Part shown: in pieces, positions 37,001 through 49,000 of the stretch
Layout of the letters: the number at the start of each line of letters is the position of its first letter
Numbering within the stretch: the first letter of the stretch is position 1
NCBI GenBank assembly: GCA_000310025.1
Contig: FN649739.1
Coordinates: 1,692,370 to 1,756,369 of the forward strand
DNA: 64,000 bases
DNA from: Ectocarpus siliculosus
Taxonomy: Eukaryota; Sar; Phaeophyceae; Ectocarpales; Ectocarpaceae
Direction of reading: 5' to 3'
Translations under genes and position numbers: made by a program
The notes under the pieces: generated by a model
What the model saw: the letters and a program-made list of their open reading frames with translations, nothing else
Databases searched by the model: none
What the model was told of the DNA's origin: nothing

Positions 37001-40000
37001 AGACACAACTGTGTGCCAAGTTTCAAAGCCATCTGATCTGCACGCCGCGTGCGACCGCGTGCGACAGTACATTTCGCCTCCCGGCCGCCGGCGTCTTGCC
37101 AGCAACAATCACACCGCAATTTCTCAACACGTACTGAGCCCCTCGACTCAAATATTACATCGATGTGGAACTAGAACTACACTGTGTTCGATGCCGATGT
37201 CTTTGGTGCATCCCCGTCGTCGGATCACGACGTACAAGCAAGGTTTGTGCTATAGGGGGAGACGCAAACTCCAACGCATGAATCATGGGGGTGTAAATAT
37301 CCCATCACGCGCCCCCTCCAGCGGCTGTCTTGGGCTGTGTTGGTTGCTTCTTGGCCCCAGGTGCACAACTCCTTGCCAAAGCGCTGCAACGGGCCTCTCG
37401 GCATTATTTGGCATCAATTACCAAAGTAAGCAGCTCCCGAAAACGAGCATCGAAAGGGGTACGTGCACGTCCCTTCACATTGAACTCTTGACGCTTGTAA
37501 GCGACGAAAACATATGTGTCCGAGCACAGAATCTTAAAACCTTTCCGTGGACTTTTTTTTTCTGGGTTTTTTCCTTTTTCGCCGCGTTTCACCCGCCAGA
37601 GGCATGTCATGTCCACCTCGCCAGCCTTACAGAAGCAATCATATTGCCATTCAGCAGTCCTCCCTGCATCTAGTATTCACATAGTGTCGGCCGTGCTTTT
37701 TAGCTCTGGCGTACCTGTGGGCGGCACATTCCTCTATTTTGGTGCGTGTCGTGTAGTCTCCAATTGACTGTACCCTGTACTCGAGTAGCTTTTCTTATGC
37801 ATACATAGCACAGTTTTTTTTTTGTCTCTCTCCGTGGTTGATGAAACCTAGCATGTTGCAATTTTTTAAAACCCATGGCACATGACACACAGCACCCGTT
37901 CCCTGCATTTTGCGATATCCAACAGGACGACCTGGGCCCACAACAGCAGAGTCGTATAGTCCTTCTGCCCTGTCGACTGGAACAGGTCTCTCTATTTTCT
38001 TGTATCGATACTACTGCTGGACACAATCTAAATCTATCCAGCTCCGGCGCGGAGGAAGAAGTTCTGCGCAGATACATGCGCTGTACTACTGCGGTGTACT
38101 TGCACAGCAGTACACACTTTGTCCAAGGAACTTGTTATGCGTCTCTAGCCAGCCTCCGTAGGGAAAACGAGGCGGTCACTAGACTACAGCAGTAGTCGTC
38201 AGTGTGTATTTTGTCGTGTAGACGCTAAATAAAGAAGCTATGCTGCTCTGCTGTAGAGTAGGCTTAAGAGAAGCAGCCAGTGTGAACGGATCGCTCCGAA
38301 ACGCACCTTTTCGTCATCCACAACCACCAGACAGACGCTAACCAATGCACAAAGAGAGGTCATCACACTCGCGTATATTTCTAGTTGTTTGTAGTGGCAT
38401 GATGTTTCTAGTTGTTTGTAGTGGCATGATGTGGAAGAAGAGGACTCCGCGCGAAGAGAAGAGACGCTCGCCAAACTCGCGCCCTTTTTTTCCGTCGGGA
38501 TTTGACGGGACGAGAAGCGCGGATAGATCTCAATTCAACACCGCCTCTCTCCTTTGCATGTTTACATGTTGCTCCGACCATCGCTATTAATGTATCTCTA
38601 GACACCAGATCTCTATGCGTATGCATATAGCAGTAATAGTACATATACATACACCAGTATTTACCTTTCTTTCTTGACGCCGACGTTCAACATGCATACC
38701 TACACATCCTTGTACAGGTAGCAGAAATGATATATACTGCAAAGAACCGACGCTGCAGACAAGTGGGTGGGTGTGCAAAGTGTTGAGAAGCACGATGACC
38801 ACTAGAGTCCGACCAATTCCGCAAGTAGTTCGGCAAAAACCTCGGCAAAAAAGGCCGCACGCCGACTGTTCGCGCAACGCAAAAGTGTTGTGCCGTCTGA
38901 TTTGGAGAACACTTCATTCGTCGTAACCAACCACGCACGCACATTCAAGAGGAAAGCGGACCTCGGATTTGGAGGCAGCCCTGCATGAGCAGGGCAATCT
39001 ATAAACGCATACAGAGTCGAAACAATACGTTAAAAAAGCCTCGACCACCTCTCCGACCATGAGGATTTCCATGTACACGGACTACTTATTGATATTACGA
39101 GGGTCCGGTCTCTGTATATGAGGGTAACCAACTTTGCAGGTGGAGTCCGTGACAACCGATTTCGACCCTCTTATATCGGAGCCCCCTCTAGGGTACCCTC
39201 TTACTTCATATCGGAGCCACGGCTGTGCCGCAAGGTGGACTGGCGCCCAGAAATACCGCACCTCCTGAACCGATTGTGTTTCGACTTCTAACTTTGTCGG
39301 AAAGCTCTCGACTAGACGGTTCCAACACATATATGTTCGGCAACGCCACTGTCTTCGCTGCAGAGTATTTGAGGTGTGACAATCTTTCGTAACCTGCTTT
39401 ACGGTAGATGGGACGAGACAAAAGAAACAAGGCATGCCGCTAAAGCTTTAGGCTACACGTGAAACTGCAGCGGCATATCGAACGTCTCAATGGCGCGGTT
39501 GTGAACCGCTTTCCCGGGATAAAAGGCCCAAGTTTACGGAAGAAGAGCAGTGGCGCAAGCTCTCTGACAGGGTCATGCGTGTCTCTTATTCGTTACAATC
39601 GTTGTACCGCAGTAGAGGAATAAGTAGGATGGACAGCACAGGAGTACATGATTTCATGCATGTGAATTTCAACATGTTAGCCGGTCGCCCCCGTGGTCTG
39701 TGTAGTGGTTGACCTAACAAGCAGCAGGATTCTCTCTGGAGCACGAAAACAGATGAAATTTGCCGCGGAACTCACTATCATTGTTGAGCAGTACATAAAC
39801 ACCATTCGACTTCACGTTTTGGGTGGGATTGGGACGGCTGACCCTTGTCGCGATAAAAACATACGGAACATAAATTGAAAGAGGGAAGGGCATTAAAGCA
39901 AAACATGACGTAAAAGGCTGCTGAGTGACCTTCTTACTGTGTGAACCCGGCTGATGCGCCAAATATATACACCACCGAAAGGTCTGTAGACCACTACCAC

Positions 40001-43000
40001 GTGTTACACTGAAAGGTGCGTAGACTACCGTTGCAGAACACACCGAAATATGTGAAGACCGGCGCCAGAATAGATGGGACGAATGCACAACACACGAACA
40101 AGACAAGGTTGTTCCCCCTCGAACTGGTTCTTGCTATCTCAGGAGTAGACAAAGGTGGATCCTGTGTAAATTTTCGTTTTTTGTTGTTGCGCGCTGAAAA
40201 TCGTCTTGATATGATCACATCAGAAGCGTCGGATGCCCAGAAACCAGCTGCAGACAGCTTAAAAATCGATCCGAACTCGAAATTTTGAAATTTTGGCGGG
40301 TCGAAAACCGGCCATGTTCGGAGATGTGGTGGTTGGCTGCTCGAGCTCTCTCTCCATGGGAAAACTGTACCAGGTAGGGTATAACCCCCCCAAAACAACG
40401 GATTTTACTCGAGTGTGAGCTGGTCTGTTGTTCATTTGTTTTAATAGGAAACAGACAAAAGTGGGTGTACCCACCCATTTCTCGGACAAAAAAGGGTACT
40501 CGAAATTTTGCTTTGCGGAGACCACTCATGACAGGGCCGAACCACTCAATATCTCGTTCCGATGCCTGGACAGCATGGACCGGGCCCATGCACAGCATGA
40601 AAATCGATTTTGGCGGACTTTCGTGGATGTCCTTACCCCACACACCGCAAGGCCTCAATAGGTTGCCCTTTGTTGTAAAAAGAAAATGACCTCCACGTAA
40701 CTGCACGGGAGAACTTGTCGAATGAAAAAACGGACAAGAGTGGGGTACATTTCGGACAAAGGTGGGTCACAAAACAGACAATAGTGGGTCCATAAAAACA
40801 TCGTTCATTTCGGTGGGAATGCCTACCGGAATTTGGGACGAAAAGGGCACAACCTGTTGAGGCCTTGTGCGCCACGGCGGTGTGTGGGGTGAAGGCGTGC
40901 CCGAAAGTCCGTAGGCATCGGGATGAGATGTTGAGTGGTTCGGCCCCGTCACGAGTGGTCTCCGCAAGGCAAATTTTCGAGTACTGTGCCCACTTTTGTC
41001 CGAGAAAGGGGTCCCCTTGGGTATACCCACTTTCGTCTATTTAAAAAAAAACTCCGCCTATGTCGTGACAGCTGAACTCCGCCTATGTCGTGACAGCTGA
41101 CTGAGCAGACACATATGAACAGACCAAAGTACAGCATTCCCGATCGATTGAGATATGCCCGTCGAGAGACGAAAGGTCTGACCCGCCTTGTCCGCGCCAG
41201 ATCGATTGAGGCGTCCGCTGACCGCTTGGTCCGGTTTCCGCGAGCGGTCGAGACAGACGCGAGTGAAGACATGAAAAAGCGGTATTGATAAATACAGGCA
41301 ATCATATATCAGAGTTCCAAAGATCCTGCCCCGGTCCCCAAAGTTTTGAATGTACAATAGCCCAGACATATGCATATGGGCTGAGAAGATGAGAAGATGT
41401 TCGACATGTGCGAGCCGAGAGACTGGGGTAAAAATTGAACGGGAGAGAGAGCGGAGTGGCGAACGGTTTCCGCGACCGGGCGAGACAAACGCAAGAGACA
41501 GACGCGGAGTGAGAAGACAAAAGCGGAAATAGCGGAATAATATCAATGCGCTCCAAAGATTCCGGAGAGATGGAAATGCAGCTCTGTGAGAGGTCAAGAT
41601 AGCCAAGAGTGAGCGCTCTGAGAGCCTCAGAGGATTTTCTGCTACAAGCTTTCTTCCTGGGCTGGAAACGACAAATTATATAGATGTCCTGCATCACCTT
41701 GTTGCGCACTTAATCGACTTGATCACACCGAAATGAGGCCGTTGGGTTGTAATTCGTCTGTATTATCTCGATTACCAAAGCGTTGCCAGTGATGAACATG
41801 TTATCTGCAGAGGCCGCCACATGTGCCGTGGATGCGTACCACTTTGGCCGGAAGTAAGAGCCAATTGGGAAATAAGGAACCATATGCCACGTTGGGCAAA
41901 GGTGATGCCATTGTGCAATTTCAACATTTGTTGTACAATTTTTCAAGCAGTTTTCGTTACCGGGATACAATTGGGGGCTCGATGAGTAATACCAATCTTT
42001 CCCCGTTGTGAGCAGGGTACGCCTGAACATTGTCCCCGGGGTTTCGTCATCACCGTGGGAAACTTTCGCGTGTTTTTTCCGATTTTGTGCTGGGTGAATC
42101 TATTTTCAAATATTTTTGTGCTTCGGATTCCCGCAACGAACCACCCAGTAGTCGCGTTTGTGCGAGAACCCCTGATTTCTACCCTCGAAGAGCTCGTTCT
42201 GGTGGGGTAGCGAAAATTCCGATCAGATTCGTTCTGGACACCTTCGCGGCAACAACTCCATCGGCTAACATGTCGGTCATTATTTTGTATAGGACGCCCT
42301 TTTACTTCATGTTGCCGTGACGTAGCTCAGTTGGCCAATAATTCAGGTGGTGCTATGGAGGTGATTTTGGTGCCATATGCTACCACCTAGAAGTACCTAT
42401 AATAGTACAAGCAACGGGCCGATAGTCTCGTGGGAATGCCTCCAAAACAGATGTAAGAAAGCCGTTCAATAATATGTTGGAACTGACCGAGCTATTGCGG
42501 AGGGTGTCCAACGATGGCTGTATTGGATTTGTTTTGATGCCGCGAGTCTTGTGCTCGTTATATGGTATCATGAGAGCTCAACTCCATTGTCCGTGTCGTG
42601 TTTGAGATTGCTCCCATCCTGGCATGTGTATCTCTGCGTCCCGCTCAGGTTGGGCCTCACAGTTTTTTCCAATCGGCCTTGGACATTGTGAGGTATTCCG
42701 TACACTAGGTTCCCCGGCTTGATTTGTCCTCGAACCATTACAGAACGTTGAAGCCGGATCCCTGGAAAACGTTCTCTTTGCGGAATATCAATTTCGAAGA
42801 GCAGCGCCGTTCGTTTGGAGCTCTCCGACGTTCCTTCCAAAGTGATTTAGATGAACCCAGCCCATCAATCAGTCTTTCGCTGCACCATCTGCTGCTACAG
42901 CTTTGCCTTAAGCCACACAACGCGCCACCACTTTCTGGACAACTTCCTTCTCAATTTCCCGTTATTATTGCAGCCAAACTGCACAACATTTGACACATTC

Positions 43001-46000
43001 ATGCTACGGAGTGCTCCTCGACGCTCTTTTCATAGAAACAGTCGTCCAAGATGTCTGTCCAATCCTCGGCATTTTATATCGTTGCGCGTGCATGTTCTCG
43101 CCGTTTTGTTTGCTGTTCTTTGCGTTTCTCCTGCTAACCAATATGGACCCCAACGGACGACGGTTGTTTGTTTCCCTCCGCTTTCTTGCATCGCTTGCCG
43201 TGTTCAAACACGCAAGACCCCAACTTCCATCGGCGGGATGCATAATATTGTTCAAAACTGTTTGATGGAGTGACGACCACGGCCTGCCTCACGGCAGCTG
43301 TAGGCTTGCACCCGACACAAGTCTACTTGGCATCTGGTCAACAAGTGAACAGCCACAACGATTTCCCGATCCTTGTGTCGCAAGTAGAGGGGTGCGGAAT
43401 GACGATTGGAACACAAATTCATAACCAAGACACCCTTGTTCAACACAGCAGGTTTGTTTCAAATCAACGTCCTGTTCGCTATCCATGGTGACATGATTCA
43501 CAAATCCGTATATGCATATCACATATGTTCCACATCCTGTCTGATGACATCTCTCGCAAGTCAGCCTACCCTACGGTGTGGCATACTCGGGTCAGGGGGA
43601 GATGACACAATACAGAAAATCTCTTGTGCCTTAAGGGTCTCCCGAGGCTCCTTCTGCCGTTCTTGTCTTCGAACAGTGAAGCGGGAAGGGCATCAACTAC
43701 TGCTAGGTCACTTGCTAGCGCTTCCGTGTATATAGGACAAAGATAACTCGTAGTTCCTGCCGAAAGTCGAACCAACCCTGGACCATATCCTAGGCCACAA
43801 ATTGACCCTAGATTTTGGGCAGCTCAAAGCCGCATCATATTGAGTCAGGAGGGTTGATATGAACAACGTCCGCTAAGTCGCGGGCATTTTTAGGCCAACC
43901 GCGGGCACGCAACATGTGGCCGTCGACCGGGATTTTTTTTTAGAGAAGAAAGAGCCAACATGATTGTCCGATCTATTTGCACGGTTCTACGTTGAAACCT
44001 CATGTTGCTTCCTGCCACAACACTGCATGCATTTCTTTCGTGCGCACTGGCACGTTCTCCATCCAGAAATATCTTGCGTGAACTTCTTGGTCAAGTCCCG
44101 CACGCATAGGAGAGTGTCGTCTTCACAAGCAACCCGGCGGACGGTGAGTGGGAGATTCTGTGATTCTCGGATGTTCTCTTGTCGAACACAACACTGCGCG
44201 GATGTGTTGGAGAGGTGGAGCAGCGGGGGAGTTCTGGACACACCGATATTGACTCGTACGTAGGAGAACGGCGTTCGTCGCTGTCTCAACCGGTCCAGAG
44301 GTCCTGCTACCTAAATGCTGTCCCTTTCTTGTACGCGAGATCATAGTGGCCTGTCCTGTTGTATCGGCGGGGTGTGGGACAAAACACCGGGAAGATATCC
44401 GGCGCCGATATTTGTTGTGTGATTTGTTGTGTTAACAGGGAAGTTTGCGCAATTTTGATTCATGTACATTTCTTGTGCTTTCCGGTCGAACTTCAGTTTT
44501 TTAATTGCGTCGACAACAACCAGCTGTGCGCTGATCACCTTCACGTACTCGATTCTGGTGTGCTATTGGCCGAGATCGAAGCAAGCCAGTCTTGATCCTG
44601 TACACTGTCCATGCTCCCGTGTTAATTCAGTTGCTCATACACCCCGCACATCTTTTCTGCATGCAAGTGCGAGTGAACGTACAGCGTGGGGTAGGTCGGA
44701 ACGATCGCACACGGGTGCGAAAAAAGACAGCTAACAATGAGGTGCTTCGGTTTTCGCTTCGGGGTCGTAGTTGTGACAACCCCACTTTCGGGCGTGGTTT
44801 GCTTACTACCGCGAGTGAGCCCAGAGCACATGCGGAGCTGCATTTGTTATTGTTTGCGTGTTTGCCTCGCGGCATGTAATCGGGGACCCATTGCTGTGTG
44901 TGTATTGCAGAGTGGCGGTGCACCTGTAACGTGAGAGTTTTTGATTGAATCGGTAAACAAACGCGGCCACTCAACCAAGCAACAGAAAGCTGTACGTCCT
45001 GCAAACTAAAACATCGACAGCCAAGAAGAAAACTGGAATGCACATGCTTCATTTTCAGCGGACAATCGGGTCGTTGTTCAGTCTTTGCACGCTGTCACAA
45101 GCAAATTCGCAATCTACCAATGCTATTAATAGTGCTCCCAGCGTGACTTCAGTTCCGCCGTTTTCGTCACCTTGTCTGGTGTTATGTTTAGTGTGTTTAG
45201 TGGGTTATGTTGTACCTGCTGGTCAACCGCTCGCAGGTCCTCTCAAAGCAATATACAGGTAGTACCAGTAGTATTCACGCGTCGGGGGTGTGTGCGTGAC
45301 ATTATTTGTGTCACCGGTGTTTTTTATGCAACCTCGTACATATCGGAGTTGTCGCACAGGGGTGCGGAAAATGTAAGAGGGATGATTAAGAAATGGACCG
45401 CACACCTGTGCGTTTACCGCCACTTAATAAAAGGCTTTCCACTGGAGCACAAGGCCGGCTTTCTGACACCACCACTGTCCCGTCGCCACTCACCGCTGTC
45501 CCTGTACGTGCAGCGTGGTCCTTCCGCCAGATCCCTCCCCGATTCGATGCAGATGTTGTGCACACGAAACGAAGATATTATTGTCGCCGTTTTCTTCGAC
45601 GTCAAGACCTGCGTCACGACATCGACCGAGAACCAGGGTAGCGTGAGGCAGTTTATAAACCAGGCAAGTGTTTCGCTGGCATGCACAATCCATCTCACCC
45701 CGCTCATCATATCTTGGGCCGACCAATGCTCAGCTCATCAAGGGTCAGTTTTCCGTAGGCGTTGGTTATACACCGAGTGGCCTATATTGTAGTGAGGTTG
45801 GGGATCTCTTGTGAACTTTCAAACTGCGGCAACTTCGATTTATTTGTTAATGACCTGAATAATATTTTGTACAAACTGGTTCACGGAAATGAACCCAAAT
45901 TTATTCAACCACCGCTGCCAAACGAAATATGTACGCAGCATTGACATATCTTGTATCATAGTGACCCCCATGAGCAAGGAAACAAATTACCGTGGCCGGA

Positions 46001-49000
46001 ATTTTACAGAGCCGTGGCCACAATGCAACGGGCATAAACGTGTCTTGGCCAATCAGAAGCCTTCAACATGATGTAAAAACTAATAATACATGTCAACCCG
46101 CACTTCCGACCTCTTTCTAACGACCTCTTTCTAACGCAGTTTTGCAACAACGCAATTCCCATGCTCTAGGGAACTTAAGGGCAAAAAATATAGAAACCGG
46201 CCATTGTGGAAGCGAGTTATGCCCAAAATGGCGGTTCGGCTGCCGAGAATTGGCGTCGTCGAATTTACACGGAGGAGGGATTGTATATGGGAAAAATACA
46301 GTCTCGTGGTTGGTTTGCCTTGTATCGAAGTATTGATGATAGTGCTCAGATTTTGATAGGATGGTGCAACAAAGTCCCGCAAACCGCAAAAGAAAAATGA
46401 GACGATGTTTACACTGCTGACCGGCGGCGTATTGGGATCCCGGTGTGGAACCCCCAAAAGCTGGTTCCAAGTATTTGCACACTTCTTTTTTTTTTCCGCT
46501 GCGGGTAGTTCAATGATCCTTTCCAAGAAGTTTTGTAGTACCACTTCTAAAACTGGCGCAGTACGGGGCTTTGCAGTGAAAAAGCCCCCCCCCGCGGACC
46601 TGATTAGTATTTGCTAACAGTAGTTTGGGGGAAAATCAGGATGGGGGATACTTCATGGCACAAAAGCTGAAAACTTCACACACCATTTTTAGGAGTTTGG
46701 CCTTGATTTGAAACTTTGCACACATGTACATTAGGTTGGTGCGAAACGCTGTGCGGTGGGGCCTTTTTAATCTTCTTCCATGGTCGCCGGTTATTCGGTG
46801 TCCCAGGAGCAGCATATGACCCCGAAACCTCTAGGACCCCGGATACCCGGCGACAGGGGAAAAAAATGAAAAAGGGCCTCCACACGGCGTTTCGTACTAA
46901 CCCATTGTACAGGTATGCAAAGTTTAAAAGTCTAACTCCTAAAAACGGCGTGAAGTTTTCATGTTGAATATTCTTGTATCCATTTCCTTGAACCAGCTTC
47001 TACGGCAAACAACTTCCGTTTCTCCTGTACCTCTCTTTAACCGTACCTAGTTAGGATGGTATTGTATGGTCCGGTTAGGCGTTAGAGGCTGCTCGACCAT
47101 GTACATAGCGTCAAGCAAGGTTGAGTGGATTATCGTCTCCGGCCTGGCGTAGATGCCTACAACCCACCAGTGTCAGGGCGTGTACCCGAACAGATTTTTT
47201 TCGTTTCCTTTATGTTTTGGAACAGGGGATATCCCCCACTATCCGGTGTGCAACCATACACCACGCGGCAAAGATGGGCGGTTTTGAAGTTTGGGACACT
47301 AGTACCATTTGTTGCAACCCTATACAATAGCTGAACAAACTGCCCGAAGTCTCTTCATTGGCACTTATCTCAAAGCTAGCTTTATATCACCTGTCAGATG
47401 TTTTGCGATGTTTCGCAGTCTTAAATGATCGTCGCGTGCTGCTGTATTGTTCTGCACTCTGTCTCGTGCTTGTTACTTTCTTTGGCTTCGTGTTGGCCGT
47501 GTACACGGGTCAATGTAAGGGTTTACCTCCTTTATGCGGACCCATGCTTAGCTAAGCTCTTGACGCGCTTGTCAAAAGAGTGAAGCCGGACATCAGTGTG
47601 GTATTGACGTAGTTCGTACTACGATACAATCAACCACGCTTGAGGAGAATGTCTTATGAGTTTTCGAATAATTGTTCCGCTACCGTGTAGTCTCATTCTG
47701 TGAATGTGCGCCTGACTCCGGACCATGATTGCAGTATTATTCGAGAAAATCGTAGTCATGAGTACTACTTGGTCCGTGCTGAATGTGGATATCCTTCGAG
47801 GCCATCCATAGCAAATTCTCGCTGTTTCGGTACGTTGCAACCCTCCAAAGGTTGCATCAAAAGGTGTCGTCATTAGTGATGTGCCCCCTCCGTTTCGCAT
47901 CGCGTTCGCTGACCAGGTCAAGAATTCTTTTTGTGAGACTTTCGCTGGGAGAGTTGCATCTCTGCGACCAACACTGAAACAGTGCGCCGATGGAGACATG
48001 AACGTGAGCATTTTACGGGTTATTGTTGATTGATTGACCGAACTCTTTGCATCATCTTACCCACATGTGTGCAGAAGGCAGTCAAGTCAGCAGGTGTAAA
48101 GAATACATGTTTTTTTCGACTCATGTACTGCTGTAGACACGCACAGTGATGGGTGTGTCTACGCGTCTGCTGCAGCTTTTGGACTGAATGAAATAACGTA
48201 TCGCATGTTTATACAGAAAAACAGCGGACGTACAAGTCGCCCCGGTGGTCTAAATCGTGGGTACCCTTGTGCACCTGCTAGGGGTTTGAGTCTCTGTTGG
48301 GAACAAATTTGATTTACGCAATACGAAGCAACACACTTTGCTGAAAACCCCGTCGCGCGTTAATATTGAGAGCACGCATCATATGTAGAAGGAAAGAGAG
48401 ACAAAAAAGTAAAAACAAAAGTAAGTACCTTCCTTTTGGGGTGTGATCCCGGCTGCACATTACTTGAAACATATCGTATGAAATCGTAAACAACCGGATT
48501 CTTAACCCAACAAACATCAAAATCCAGGATCGGCAACATCCCGGCTTCTTATTCAGCCGGATTTGTCACTTTTTCGGGTCGGCAAAATCCGACTTCAGCT
48601 TTTTGGGTTGCCGCCGCCCAGAAAGTTGGGCAGAATCCAGGATGGTGCCCAGCCCAATTTTCTGTCCTACAAAATTCATCGCTGGTGAACCCAGTCGACA
48701 TCATCGGGGAGTGCCACCTGAGGTCTTGACGTACAGTTAGCGCCCGCAATTAAGAAATATATTTAAAAGAAATATAGGCTCACTTTTTCACGAAAAATAA
48801 GAAAATAGGGTTAAGAAACAGCTCAATCTGGGTCACACAATAAGAAATGTCTCAGTAAGAAACACAGCAGCGACCACTGCCCTATTACATAAGAAACGAG
48901 GGGTTACGGGGGAGTGTGTCAAATAAAAAACAAACCCCACAGCTCTCTCGCTGTTTCCCCCTCTCCCCCTACCCCCCCCCTCCCATAGTGCATTACTATT

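Noticed and set aside
42318-42380. tRNA-like GTAGCTCAGTTGG
   Set aside because: No box B within tRNA distance.
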